NCBI RefSeq assembly: GCF_002288525.1
Contig: NZ_CP023068.1
Span: 248,001-312,000, forward strand
Length of the DNA stretch: 64,000 nt
DNA from: Sinorhizobium sojae CCBAU 05684
Lineage (GTDB): Bacteria > Pseudomonadota > Alphaproteobacteria > Rhizobiales > Rhizobiaceae
Direction: 5' to 3'
Within the stretch, counting starts at the first letter, position 1, and the number at the start of each line of letters is the position of its first letter. Below, one piece after another: positions 1 to 7,645 of the stretch. The translations under genes and the position numbers were made by a program. The notes below the pieces were generated by a model. That model was given only the letters and a program-made list of their open reading frames with translations, searched no databases and was not told the origin of the DNA.

Positions 1-2
1 TC

Positions 3-752
3 GGTGTCGTGCTGTTCAAGCGGCTGCATCGCGGCATCGAACTGACCGACGAGGGACGGCAACTCTATGAAGGTGTGACTCGAGCCTTCGTCGAAATCGG
101 GAATGCGGCACGGCGTGTGTCCCGGCGAGGCAGGCGGGATATTCTCGCCATCCAGTCTTACACGACCTTTTCCCAGCGTTGGCTTATTCCACGGCTGACG
201 CAGTTTCATGAAGCCTTCCCGCGAATAGAGGTCCGTCTGAGTTCGTCCACCGCCCCGGTCGATTTCGAGACTCAGAACCTGGATGCTGCCATTCGTGCCG
301 GAAAAGGAAATTGGCCAGATCTCCACAGCGAAAAGCTGGTTGATGTTGAACTGATTCCGATTTGTTCACCAGCCTTCCAGGAAGCCCACAAGCTCAGGTC
401 CCCTGATGACCTGAGCCGTGTGCGGCTGCTGCATTCTATGGCACGTCCGACCGATTGGGCTGCCTGGCTCAAACGCGTGGGATCGACCGTGGACCCCAGC
501 CCTGGCATCCGTTTCGAAAGTTCCGCACTCGCTTACGAGGCCGCATCTCTGGATATTGGGGTCGCGATCGCAACCAAGGTGTTTGTAAAGAGACACCTTC
601 AGGCCGGTAGCTTCGTCGCTCCCTTTGACATGACGTGTTACAGCGGCGAAGGTTACTATCTCACGTGGCCGAAGAACATTACTCCGTCATTGCCTCTTCA
701 GAAGTTTCTCTCTTGGATGCGCGAGCAGATCGATAAAGACGAGGTGTTTTGA
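3..752 (+). CDS. LysR-family transcriptional regulator, 5' end outside the window
   Basis: The frame is open to the left edge, so the true start and the first half of the DNA-binding helix-turn-helix lie outside the window. The visible N-terminus has the typical end of a LysR HTH (LFKRLHRGIELTDEGR). It is followed by a linker helix and a LysR substrate-binding domain of about 200 residues with the usual stretch GVAIATKVFV near residue 180. The layout is closest to the GcvA/AmpR-like branch. LysR proteins bind DNA as tetramers and respond to small ligands; the target here cannot be told because the divergent neighbour is not visible. The codon at 9 is GTG but is internal, not a start. Confidence 0.85.
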   Translation, partial: GVVLFKRLHRGIELTDEGRQLYEGVTRAFVEIGNAARRVSRRGRRDILAIQSYTTFSQRWLIPRLTQFHEAFPRIEVRLSSSTAPVDFETQNLDAAIRAGKGNWPDLHSEKLVDVELIPICSPAFQEAHKLRSPDDLSRVRLLHSMARPTDWAAWLKRVGSTVDPSPGIRFESSALAYEAASLDIGVAIATKVFVKRHLQAGSFVAPFDMTCYSGEGYYLTWPKNITPSLPLQKFLSWMREQIDKDEVF

Positions 753-1169
753 TTTCTGATCCGTGTGGATAAGTGCCAGCAGGCCTGTGCTATCCGCTGG
801 AAATGAGTGAAACTCGCGATCGCCCTGTTCGGCGAGCAGCAACGCGTCGACGGCCCAGTTCAACATAGCATTGGGTCTTAGCCCCTGTCGTGGCTCGTGG
901 CGCGAATGCTCACATCCTCGACGATGAAGCGAGTGTGTTGAGCCAGCCGAAATGCCGCGGTCGCAGATGACGGCCGAGACTCATTCTAACAGCCGAGCCA
1001 ACGCCCGCTATCTCCGCCCGGAGCGGGCGTCCACCAGAAGATGGCTACCGTCCGCATTGGGTTAAACTTGGCCGCTCGCAGCCGCCCTCGAAACAGCTTG
1101 GTCGCGCTACCGGCAATCATTCCCGACGCTCCGGCAAAGACCGCCGCAGGAGGGAGTTCACAGCGCCAT
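753..1169. other. Intergenic stretch with no supported gene
   Basis: These 417 bases separate the LysR gene from the convergent DoxX gene. Short open frames exist on both strands but none has a ribosome-binding site, a recognisable domain or a credible start. No clear hairpin terminator was seen after either gene. The stretch may hold remnants of a lost gene, but I cannot name one. Confidence 0.5.
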
Positions 1170-1577
1170 TCAGGGCATCGCGAGGCCGCTGCCGCGTCGA
1201 GCCGCGTCGACACTCCATGCTCCGCCGCCTGCGAAGAAGAAGTAGAGGAAGATAAAGCAGTAGAGGATCGCCGCATCGCCCTGATTGAGAACCGGAAAGA
1301 AGTTTTGCGGTGCGTGCGCCATGAAATAGGCCACCGCCATGTTGCCGGACAGAATGAACGCGACGGGCCGGGTGAAGAGCCCTATCGCCAGCAAGATGCC
1401 GCCGATCACCTCGATCAGGCCCTGGACCAAGAAAAGCGCCGACAGTTGCATAGGCTCCGGAGCGGGCGGGAAATTGAAAAGCTTCTGGGTTCCGTGCTTC
1501 AGGAACAGCAGCGCCGACATGATCCTCACAATGCTCAACCACTGTGGCGCCCACGCCGAAATCCTGTCGAAATTCAT
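1170..1577 (-). CDS. DoxX family integral membrane protein
   Basis: This 135-residue protein has four hydrophobic segments and the DoxX-family pattern: an N-terminal helix ending in LKHGTQKLF, then LIEVIGGILLAIGLFTRP, a third helix with AVAYFMAHAP, and a C-terminal helix rich in Phe and Tyr. DoxX proteins are small inner-membrane proteins of mostly unproven function, some linked to redox or thiol stress. A longer frame begins at 1619, but I chose ATG at 1577 because an AAGGAGG box lies 7 bases upstream. It is a single gene facing LysR, with a palindromic repeat about 46 bases upstream of its start. Confidence 0.8.
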   Translation of the reverse strand: MNFDRISAWAPQWLSIVRIMSALLFLKHGTQKLFNFPPAPEPMQLSALFLVQGLIEVIGGILLAIGLFTRPVAFILSGNMAVAYFMAHAPQNFFPVLNQGDAAILYCFIFLYFFFAGGGAWSVDAARRGSGLAMP

Positions 1578-1963
1578 CAGATCGCCTCCTTCATGGCTCA
1601 CCGGCGGCTTCGGCAGCAATTCAAAGTGCTACAGCGACCTTTGTGCGCCTAAAAAGCGCGCCGCGCTGTAATAGGCTGGACCCATGGGGCATTCTCCACG
1701 TCGCCCATCGAGGGAAGATTATGATGCATAGCGGGAGGCGCAAATCCAATTATGCCCGGCTTCACAGTCGCGTTACACTGCGCAGGGCCCCGGACCTGAT
1801 GCTGATGTGCGGCGATATCGCCGCGCGGTCATGAATTCACCAAAACTTCACGACAGAACCCATTGCGGGTGTCCGCCAAGCATGGAACCTACCTCCAGCC
1901 AGCAGTACGTCGGCCGATGATCTTCCACGTCCGCAGGACCTTTTCACACGGGGATGACGAAAC
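1578..1963. other. Divergent intergenic region between DoxX and pyruvyl transferase genes
   Basis: These 386 bases carry the outward promoters of the two flanking genes and one copy of a palindromic repeat (1623-1671, listed separately). No further gene was supported. A GGGGA stretch about 10 bases before 1964 can serve as a ribosome-binding site for the pyruvyl transferase. Confidence 0.5.
1623..1671 (+). repeat. Palindromic intergenic repeat, copy 1 (CTACAGCG family)
   Basis: The element starts AAAGTGCTACAGCGACCTTT, then a GC-rich stem, and closes with CGCTGTA. It matches the element at 62557-62606 over almost its whole length; differences in one arm are partly compensated in the other. 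It folds into a long hairpin. It lies just upstream of the DoxX start codon. I recall this as a frequent Sinorhizobium intergenic element, but the family name and copy number need a search. Confidence 0.75.
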
Positions 1964-3295
1964 ATGAAAGTTGTAGTCGAAAACACCGTCTGCCTGAACA
2001 CGGGCGATGCGGCGATCCTGCTCGCGATCAGGCATATCCTGAAGACGCTGTTGGGTGATGCGGTCGATTTCGTGGTGTTCGATAGCCAGCCGGAGGTGGC
2101 GGCAAGGCTCTACCCGAAGGAACACTATCCGGATCTTGAGCTTCGCAAGCTCCCGTCGGAATCCTTCTTCAAGTACAAATACGACGACAACACCGTCAAG
2201 AATGCGCTGAAGCAGGTTTACAACCAGACGGTCTTCCAGGCTCTGCACCATGTCGGCAGCGGCAATTATCTCGACCGGCGTTTCTTCAGCGACGACGACC
2301 GCAAGAGCCTGGCGCTCTACAGGGATGCCGATCTGGTGATCACCACCGGCGGCACCTATCTCGTGGAAAACTATTCGCTCGAGCGCCGCATCAACGAGTT
2401 CAAGGTCGGTGAGATGCTCGGCAAGAGGCCGATCTTCTTCACCCAATCGCTGGGGCCGTTCGAAAAGCCCTACAACCGTCGGATGCTGCAGCCGATTTTC
2501 GCCCTGAGCCCCCTGATCCTGCTCCGCGACGAGCGCTCGCGCGAGCACATCCACGACCTCGTCGACGATCCGGGGAAGTGCCATGTGGTCGCCGATGCCG
2601 TTTTCGCGCTCGCCGATGTGGAGCGGGTCAGGGCGCTTCTCGTAATCGGCCGTCCGGCGCCGACCGGCCGTGTCGGCGTTTCGGTGCGGCACTGGCACTA
2701 CGTGAAGGACGGCGCCGGCGGCATGGACCGCTATATCGACTCCGTCCGCGAGATCGCCACGCGTCTGGTGCGCGATCATGGCAAGGAGGTCACCTTCATC
2801 TCCACCTGCCAGGGCGTGCCGGAATATGCCCATGACGATTCGAAGACGGCAGAGGTGATCGTCTCGGGTCTTGCCCCAGAAATTGCACGCCACGTGACGG
2901 TCGACGCCTCCTTCCATACGCCCGAACAATTGATGGCGGTCGTTAAGGATTTTGATTTGGTCGTGGCGACGCGGATGCACATGATGATCATGTCGCTGTG
3001 CGTCGGCACACCGGTGCTGCCCATCGCCTACGAGTTCAAGACCAAGGAACTCGCCAAGCGCATCGGCGTTGCCGACGTGCTGCTCGATATCGACACGGTG
3101 ACGCCGGACGAGGCGAGCGCCAGGCTCGACCGGTTCGCCGGCAATCTCGATCACTATCGCGCGGTCAGTCTCAAGGCGGTCATCGAGGAGCATGCCTCGG
3201 CCATGTCGGCGGCGGATCTCATCCGCCCGCTGATCGAGGGCTCAGCGCGGGATGAGGAAAAGTGTGCGCGGTTTTCCGCCCGCATCCCGCGCTAG
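1964..3295 (+). CDS. Polysaccharide pyruvyl transferase family protein
   Basis: This 443-residue protein belongs to the family that moves pyruvate from phosphoenolpyruvate onto sugars of exported polysaccharides, making ketal groups (ExoV, PssM, CsaB relatives). The N-terminus (NTVCLNTGDAAILLAI) is the family's glycine-rich loop. TGGTYL near residue 127, and the conserved C-terminal stretch with ATRMHMMIMSL and PVLPIAYEFKTKE near 330-360, also fit. It faces an operon for glycosyltransferases and a flippase, so it probably decorates a surface polysaccharide. The last 17 residues and the stop codon lie inside an intergenic repeat, so the native C-terminus has probably been altered. Confidence 0.85.
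   Translation: MKVVVENTVCLNTGDAAILLAIRHILKTLLGDAVDFVVFDSQPEVAARLYPKEHYPDLELRKLPSESFFKYKYDDNTVKNALKQVYNQTVFQALHHVGSGNYLDRRFFSDDDRKSLALYRDADLVITTGGTYLVENYSLERRINEFKVGEMLGKRPIFFTQSLGPFEKPYNRRMLQPIFALSPLILLRDERSREHIHDLVDDPGKCHVVADAVFALADVERVRALLVIGRPAPTGRVGVSVRHWHYVKDGAGGMDRYIDSVREIATRLVRDHGKEVTFISTCQGVPEYAHDDSKTAEVIVSGLAPEIARHVTVDASFHTPEQLMAVVKDFDLVVATRMHMMIMSLCVGTPVLPIAYEFKTKELAKRIGVADVLLDIDTVTPDEASARLDRFAGNLDHYRAVSLKAVIEEHASAMSAADLIRPLIEGSARDEEKCARFSARIPR
3244..3293 (+). repeat. Intergenic repeat element with inverted ends, copy A
   Basis: Perfect 11-base inverted arms (AGCGCGGGATG at 3244-3254 and CATCCCGCGCT at 3283-3293) enclose a core with GCGGTTTTCCGC. A diverged copy with the same order of blocks lies at 39922-39970. 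The element extends rightward into GATCACGTTTATGATTTTAGG and the adjoining hairpin. I recall this combination as common between genes in rhizobia. Here it overlaps the end of a coding sequence. Confidence 0.7.
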
Positions 3296-3318
3296 CCAAA
3301 TTCCTGACGATCACGTTT

Positions 3319-3349
3319 ATGATTTTAGGTCGATCTGACCTAAAATCAT
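3319..3349. terminator. Perfect 13-bp inverted repeat, probable bidirectional terminator
   Basis: ATGATTTTAGGTC at 3319-3331 and GACCTAAAATCAT at 3337-3349 form a perfect 13-base stem with loop GATCT. The arms carry TTTT on one side and AAAA on the other. It sits between the convergent pyruvyl transferase (end 3295) and flippase (end 3356) genes, the expected place for a shared terminator. It may also be the right half of the adjoining intergenic repeat. Confidence 0.65.
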
Positions 3350-3355
3350 CATGAT

Positions 3356-4819
3356 CTACTGGCGAAGGGCGCTCAGCCCTCGCTTGAAGACGTCGAGCAA
3401 GACCTGGCGCGGCGGGCTTAGGGCGAGCGCGAAGACGAGCGCCACCGCGTAGTTGAGGGCGATGGCCGAGCCGAGTGCAAGTATGTCGGAGGTTCCGGTC
3501 AGGGCCTTCGGCAGCAGGCCGTAGCCGAGCCAGGCGACGAGCGCCGATCCGAGAAAAAGGCTCTGCACCAGCAGGAAGTCGCCTGCCGAGACCGGCCCGA
3601 GGCGCTGCAGAAGCCATGCCAGAACCGGCACGCGCAGCAAGTAGCCACTCACCGCATAGGCGGCGGCGACGCCGACCGCACCCCATTTAAGGCCGACTGC
3701 GAAGGAAAGCACCGTCGTCAGCGACGAATAGATGCCCCAGCGGAACATCGTCTTCGTCTCACCCTGGCAGATGAAGATCCAGCCGGTGGTACTCGAAACC
3801 GGCTGCATGAGGCTGGCAATGCCGAGCCAGGCGAAGATCGGCGCCACGGGCAGCCATTTTTCGCCGAAGAGGATGCCGACGGTCGGTTCGGCCGCCAGGG
3901 TGAGCGCCGCGATGCCGGGCATGGTGACAATTGCCAGCAGCCAGTTGATCCGCAGATAGATGTCGCGGAAGCGCGCCTTGTCTTCCTGGATGCGGCTCAT
4001 GAGCGGGATCATCACGCGCGACAGCGGCTGCGTGATGTTCTGCAGCGGAAACAGCAGGAGCTTGTAGGCGCGGTCGTAGTAGCCGAGTTCGGCCGGTCCG
4101 GCGAACTTGCCGATCAGGATGTTGTCGAGATTGCGCGAAAAGAAATTGACGAGATTGAAGCCGGTGAGATTGGCTCCGAAGGAGATGATGTCGCGGTCGA
4201 TCCTGAATTCCGGCCGGCCGGGTATCCAGCGCGTCGACAGCCAGGCCGCGAGAAGCGCAACGGCGGCGGAGGCAGCGGGGCCGATCACCAGCGACCAATA
4301 GCCCATGCCGAGCCAGGCAGCCACGGCGGTGACGAGAAGGCCCACGACGGCCGCACAGACGTCGTTCAGCGCCAGTTGGCCGAACTTCAGATGCCGGTTC
4401 ATCAGCGCGAGCGGCAGGGAGGCAAGGCTGCCGAGAAGCAGCGGCAAGGCCGCGGCAACCGTGATCGCCGTCATGCGCGGATCACCGTAGAAGGTGGCGA
4501 CGGCCGGTGACAGCGCGACGACAGCGAGCGTGCAGGCAAGCCCAACGAGGGCGCTGATCCAGAAGACCTGATTGAGCTGGCGCTCGCCGATCTCCTTGCG
4601 CTGGATGACGGCCTGCTGCAGCCCCAGATTCTGGAAGAGCCCGACGAAGGCGACGATCGGGCTCACGGAGGCGACTAGACCGAAATCCTCCGGAGCCAGC
4701 AGCCGGGCGAGCACGACGACGGAAATGAACTGGATCGCCATGCGCACCGCCTGCGCGCCGCCGGTCACCAGCCCGCCGCGCAAAGCGAGGCGTCCGAATT
4801 GAAGGGTTTCCTCGTTCAA
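3356..4819 (-). CDS. Polysaccharide flippase of the MOP/Wzx (PST) family
   Basis: The product (487 residues) is a multi-pass membrane protein with about 12-14 hydrophobic helices. It starts with LALRGGLVTGGAQAVRM and contains LAPEDFGLVASVSPIV, typical of lipopolysaccharide or exopolysaccharide exporters such as ExoT and WzxC. Its likely role is to flip lipid-linked oligosaccharide across the inner membrane. I chose a TTG start at 4819 because it overlaps the stop of the upstream glycosyltransferase (TTGA) and because the family N-terminus begins here. The frame open to 4936 adds 39 Arg-rich residues inside the neighbour's coding sequence. Third gene of a leftward operon. Confidence 0.85.
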   Translation of the reverse strand: MNEETLQFGRLALRGGLVTGGAQAVRMAIQFISVVVLARLLAPEDFGLVASVSPIVAFVGLFQNLGLQQAVIQRKEIGERQLNQVFWISALVGLACTLAVVALSPAVATFYGDPRMTAITVAAALPLLLGSLASLPLALMNRHLKFGQLALNDVCAAVVGLLVTAVAAWLGMGYWSLVIGPAASAAVALLAAWLSTRWIPGRPEFRIDRDIISFGANLTGFNLVNFFSRNLDNILIGKFAGPAELGYYDRAYKLLLFPLQNITQPLSRVMIPLMSRIQEDKARFRDIYLRINWLLAIVTMPGIAALTLAAEPTVGILFGEKWLPVAPIFAWLGIASLMQPVSSTTGWIFICQGETKTMFRWGIYSSLTTVLSFAVGLKWGAVGVAAAYAVSGYLLRVPVLAWLLQRLGPVSAGDFLLVQSLFLGSALVAWLGYGLLPKALTGTSDILALGSAIALNYAVALVFALALSPPRQVLLDVFKRGLSALRQ

Positions 4820-5997
4820 GCGGCTTGCCTCGTTTTGGCGAAGCGGCTGACGATGCCGGCGAATGCGTCGTCGAGACGCTCCGCGTCGAATTCCGCCTCG
4901 ACCTTGCGTCGCGCCTCCCGGGCGATCAGCTCGCATCGCTCCGGATGCTCGGCGACGAAGCGGAGCCGGTTGGCGAGCGTCTCGACATCCCGCTCCGGTG
5001 CGAGGAAACCCGTCTTCCGGTCTTCGACCAGCTCGGGAATTCCGGAGTGATCGGTGCTGACGACCGTCAGGCCGGCGGCCATCGCCTCCATCAGCGCCAC
5101 CGGTATGCCTTCGACGTCACCGTTGCTGGCGGTCACGCTCGGCAGGACGAAGGCGTGCGAGCGCTGCAGCCATTGCTTGACGTCCTCATGGGCGAGGCCG
5201 CCGAGAAAGGAGACCCGCTCGGCGATGCCAAGGGCGTGCGCGAGCTGTTCGAGCCTCTTGCGCAAGGGGCCGTCGCCGATGATGCGATAGTGCCAGGCTA
5301 GCTTCGGCGCCTCGATCGCCAGCCGGCCGAGGGCGCGGAGCGCAAACTCCACCCCTTTCTTCTCGGTGAGCCGGCAGACCGAAACCAGTTGCAGCGACGC
5401 GTCGCGCCAGCCCTGCCAGGTATAGGCGATGTTGCGCAGATCGATGCCCATATGATGGACCGCGACCTTCTCCTTCGGAGCGCCGGCCCCGATCAGGGCG
5501 CGGCGGAAGAAGTCGTTCACGGTCAGGTTCAGCGTGCCGTATCGGAAGAGGTCGCGATAGCGGCCGAGATCGCCCTCGTGCATCGGCACGCCGACATCAT
5601 TGCCGTGGAAGATGGTGACGATCGGGGGAGAGAGCCGCTTCCATTTCTTCAGCCGTGCCGCGCGCGCTCCATTGTGGCCGAAATGGGCGACAACCGCGTC
5701 GCAGCCGTTCAGCTTCGCGACCGAGGTGAGGTCGAGGGCGGTCGAGACCTTGTCGTGGAGCTTCGGCGGCAGGCGCCGCAATGCGGGACGGGCGGGTGCC
5801 GCAGCACCCCACCAGTCGCGGGTTCGCTTGAGAAGCGTCGCCAAGGGCTCCTGGCCGCCATTGGCGAGATGGCAGTCGGAGATGCCGTTGCAGACGATGT
5901 CGACCTCGAAGCCGCGCTTGAGAAGGCCGGCCATCTGGCCGATGACGAAGGTTTCCGACAATTGCGGAAATTGTCCGACTACAAAACCGATGCGCAT
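4816..5997 (-). CDS. Glycosyltransferase family 4 protein
   Basis: 393 residues. The start MRIGFVVGQFPQLSETFV is typical of the colanic-acid/amylovoran type GT4 enzymes (WcaL, AmsK). The C-terminal nucleotide-sugar site reads EGIPVALMEAMAAGLTVVST, with the ExxxxxxxE pattern of GT4. A VSVCRLTEKKGVEFALRA stretch near 195 marks the start of the second Rossmann domain. It probably adds one sugar to a lipid-linked repeat unit on the cytosolic face of the inner membrane. It lies 12 bases after the upstream glycosyltransferase and overlaps the flippase start, so the three genes are one operon. Confidence 0.88.
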   Translation of the reverse strand: MRIGFVVGQFPQLSETFVIGQMAGLLKRGFEVDIVCNGISDCHLANGGQEPLATLLKRTRDWWGAAAPARPALRRLPPKLHDKVSTALDLTSVAKLNGCDAVVAHFGHNGARAARLKKWKRLSPPIVTIFHGNDVGVPMHEGDLGRYRDLFRYGTLNLTVNDFFRRALIGAGAPKEKVAVHHMGIDLRNIAYTWQGWRDASLQLVSVCRLTEKKGVEFALRALGRLAIEAPKLAWHYRIIGDGPLRKRLEQLAHALGIAERVSFLGGLAHEDVKQWLQRSHAFVLPSVTASNGDVEGIPVALMEAMAAGLTVVSTDHSGIPELVEDRKTGFLAPERDVETLANRLRFVAEHPERCELIAREARRKVEAEFDAERLDDAFAGIVSRFAKTRQAA

Positions 5998-6009
5998 GCC
6001 TTATCCGCC

Positions 6010-7095
6010 TCAGGACGCCTTGCGCTCGGCGGGTCGGCTTGCGGCGGCCCGTTCGAGGACATCGAGGAAGGCGGCGAACTGCCGCGCCGGCTGCATGAGC
6101 GGGCGCGCGGCGAAATCCAAAGCGGCTCTCGACAGCTGCTGATATTCCGCCTCGTCGCTCCAGAGGCGACGAATGGCGCTGGTCCATTCGTCGAGCGGCG
6201 CATCGTAATCGATAACGATGCCGCCCTCGCCGATCGCTTCCGGCAGCCCGCCGCGGCGCGAGCCGACTACCGGGATGCCACTGCAATGGGCCTCGGATGC
6301 GACCCGGCCCCAGGCCTCCTCCCATTTGCTCGGCGCAAGCAGGATCTTCGTGCGGCCGTATACGGTTTTCATGTCGCTGGTGCGGTTTTCCAGCCGAACG
6401 TTCTTGAGTGGTGCGATGATCTTCTCGATCTCGGCACGATGGTCGTCGGATAGCTTCCAGCTCTCGACGAAGAGAAAGGGAATGTCCGGGCAATTCGCGG
6501 CGATCTGAACGGCCAGCTCGAAGCCCTTCTCCTTGTACGGATTGATGAAGGTCACATGGTCCCGGGTCGTCTGCGTCCTATAGGTTTCGGGATTGATCGT
6601 CGGCGGGATGACGACCGAATCGATGCCGAATTTCTGATTGTAGGTCCGCGCGGTGAATTCCGAATTGGCAATGTAGAGAGCGGAGGTCAATTCGCGCAGA
6701 TCGCCGGCAAGCTCATGGAACTCGACATTTCTCAGATAGACGACCAGAGGCACGCCATGCGCCTCGAGCGCCTTGCCGATCGGCACGGACTTGTGACACT
6801 GAACGACGGCCACGTCCGGCTGGAGCTTCTTGACGGCAACGCTTGCCGCCTCCCACGGAAACCAGCCGCGAATGACCGGGTAGCCGGGAAAGCTGTCCAT
6901 GACGCCGCTCTCGCCGGACAATTTGAGCTTGAGTCTTGCCTTGAAGCCGAAGAAACCATCGCCGAACAGGGCGGCCAGTACACCCGCCTGGTGACCACGG
7001 TCGCGCAATTGCTGAACGAGATGGTGCGTGCTCGACTGAACGCCGCCGCTGAACTCGGGATAGTAACCGTTGCCGCCGGCAAACAGAACTTTCAT
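6010..7095 (-). CDS. Glycosyltransferase family 4 protein, first gene of the operon
   Basis: 361 residues. The N-terminal domain has the GT4 start MKVLFAGGNGYYPEFSGGVQ with the Gly-Gly-Val turn that binds the donor. The second domain has KEKGFELAVQIAANC near 195 and SKWEEAWGRVASEAHCSGIP near 275, including the acidic pair of GT4 enzymes. It is less like WcaL than the next gene and closer to general rhizobial surface-polysaccharide transferases. Its start ATG lies at the right end of the leftward operon, so the promoter must be in the 550-base gap before ggt. An AAGGAGAGAAAAC stretch upstream supplies the ribosome-binding site. Confidence 0.87.
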   Translation of the reverse strand: MKVLFAGGNGYYPEFSGGVQSSTHHLVQQLRDRGHQAGVLAALFGDGFFGFKARLKLKLSGESGVMDSFPGYPVIRGWFPWEAASVAVKKLQPDVAVVQCHKSVPIGKALEAHGVPLVVYLRNVEFHELAGDLRELTSALYIANSEFTARTYNQKFGIDSVVIPPTINPETYRTQTTRDHVTFINPYKEKGFELAVQIAANCPDIPFLFVESWKLSDDHRAEIEKIIAPLKNVRLENRTSDMKTVYGRTKILLAPSKWEEAWGRVASEAHCSGIPVVGSRRGGLPEAIGEGGIVIDYDAPLDEWTSAIRRLWSDEAEYQQLSRAALDFAARPLMQPARQFAAFLDVLERAAASRPAERKAS

Positions 7096-7645
7096 ACCGT
7101 TTTCTCTCCTTCATAGAGACGTCTTGCCGTACCCGCTTGCACCCTCCCGATCAGCGTGGCGAGATGCACAAACGCCACAATGACGGCAATTGTTGGGTCG
7201 CTCGACGAGCGGAAAGGTGCAACTTGCGATATCGGAATAAATGCGTCAGTTAATCGGCGGGCAAGCCGCAGACTGCGGGAACCTTCGCAGACCGGTTCAT
7301 CCAGCCGCACGTGCTCAGTCCTCGACAAGGCTGCCCGTAGCAAAGGGTGGCGCCATATTGCTGCACCGCAGCAGAGATTGTCACGGCAGGCCTGGACAGT
7401 CAATCGAGAGTAATCCTTTCGGATTAGCCCTAAAGGATTGATACGCATGGAGGCATTGACGCGGCGGATGAAGCGGCCCCAAATCAGGCAATGGCGATGA
7501 AGAATTTGCCAGCGGACAGACGACCAGCAGACGGAGAGTGAAGGTACTCGCTTTCTCGACTGCAATTTATAGTGCTACAGTCCACGGTTGAAGAGCTGAT
7601 TCGACGAATCGGGGCGCGGGCGGCCGCGCAAACCGGGAGGTGCGC
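7096..7645. promoter_or_regulatory. Long divergent control region between the polysaccharide operon and ggt
   Basis: 550 bases without a supported gene. Two inverted repeats stand out. AATCCTTT at 7412-7419 pairs with AAAGGATT at 7432-7439 across a 12-base spacer. GATTCG-A-CGAATC at 7598-7610 is a near-perfect palindrome 35 bases before the ggt start. Either could be an operator. An AGTGCTACAG stretch at 7571-7580 matches only the first ten bases of the CTACAGCG repeat family. A 157-codon leftward frame (7092-7565) has no domain or good start and was not called. Confidence 0.45.

Noticed and set aside
1889-3193. 434-codon leftward frame
   Set aside because: It is antisense to the pyruvyl transferase, has Arg/His/Asp-rich composition typical of shadow frames in GC-rich DNA, and shows no domain.
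7092-7565. 157-codon leftward frame in the ggt upstream region
   Set aside because: No recognisable domain, no good ribosome-binding site, and atypical composition; treated as non-coding.
7571-7580. AGTGCTACAG match to the palindromic repeat family
   Set aside because: Only ten bases match and no second arm follows, so it is not a copy.
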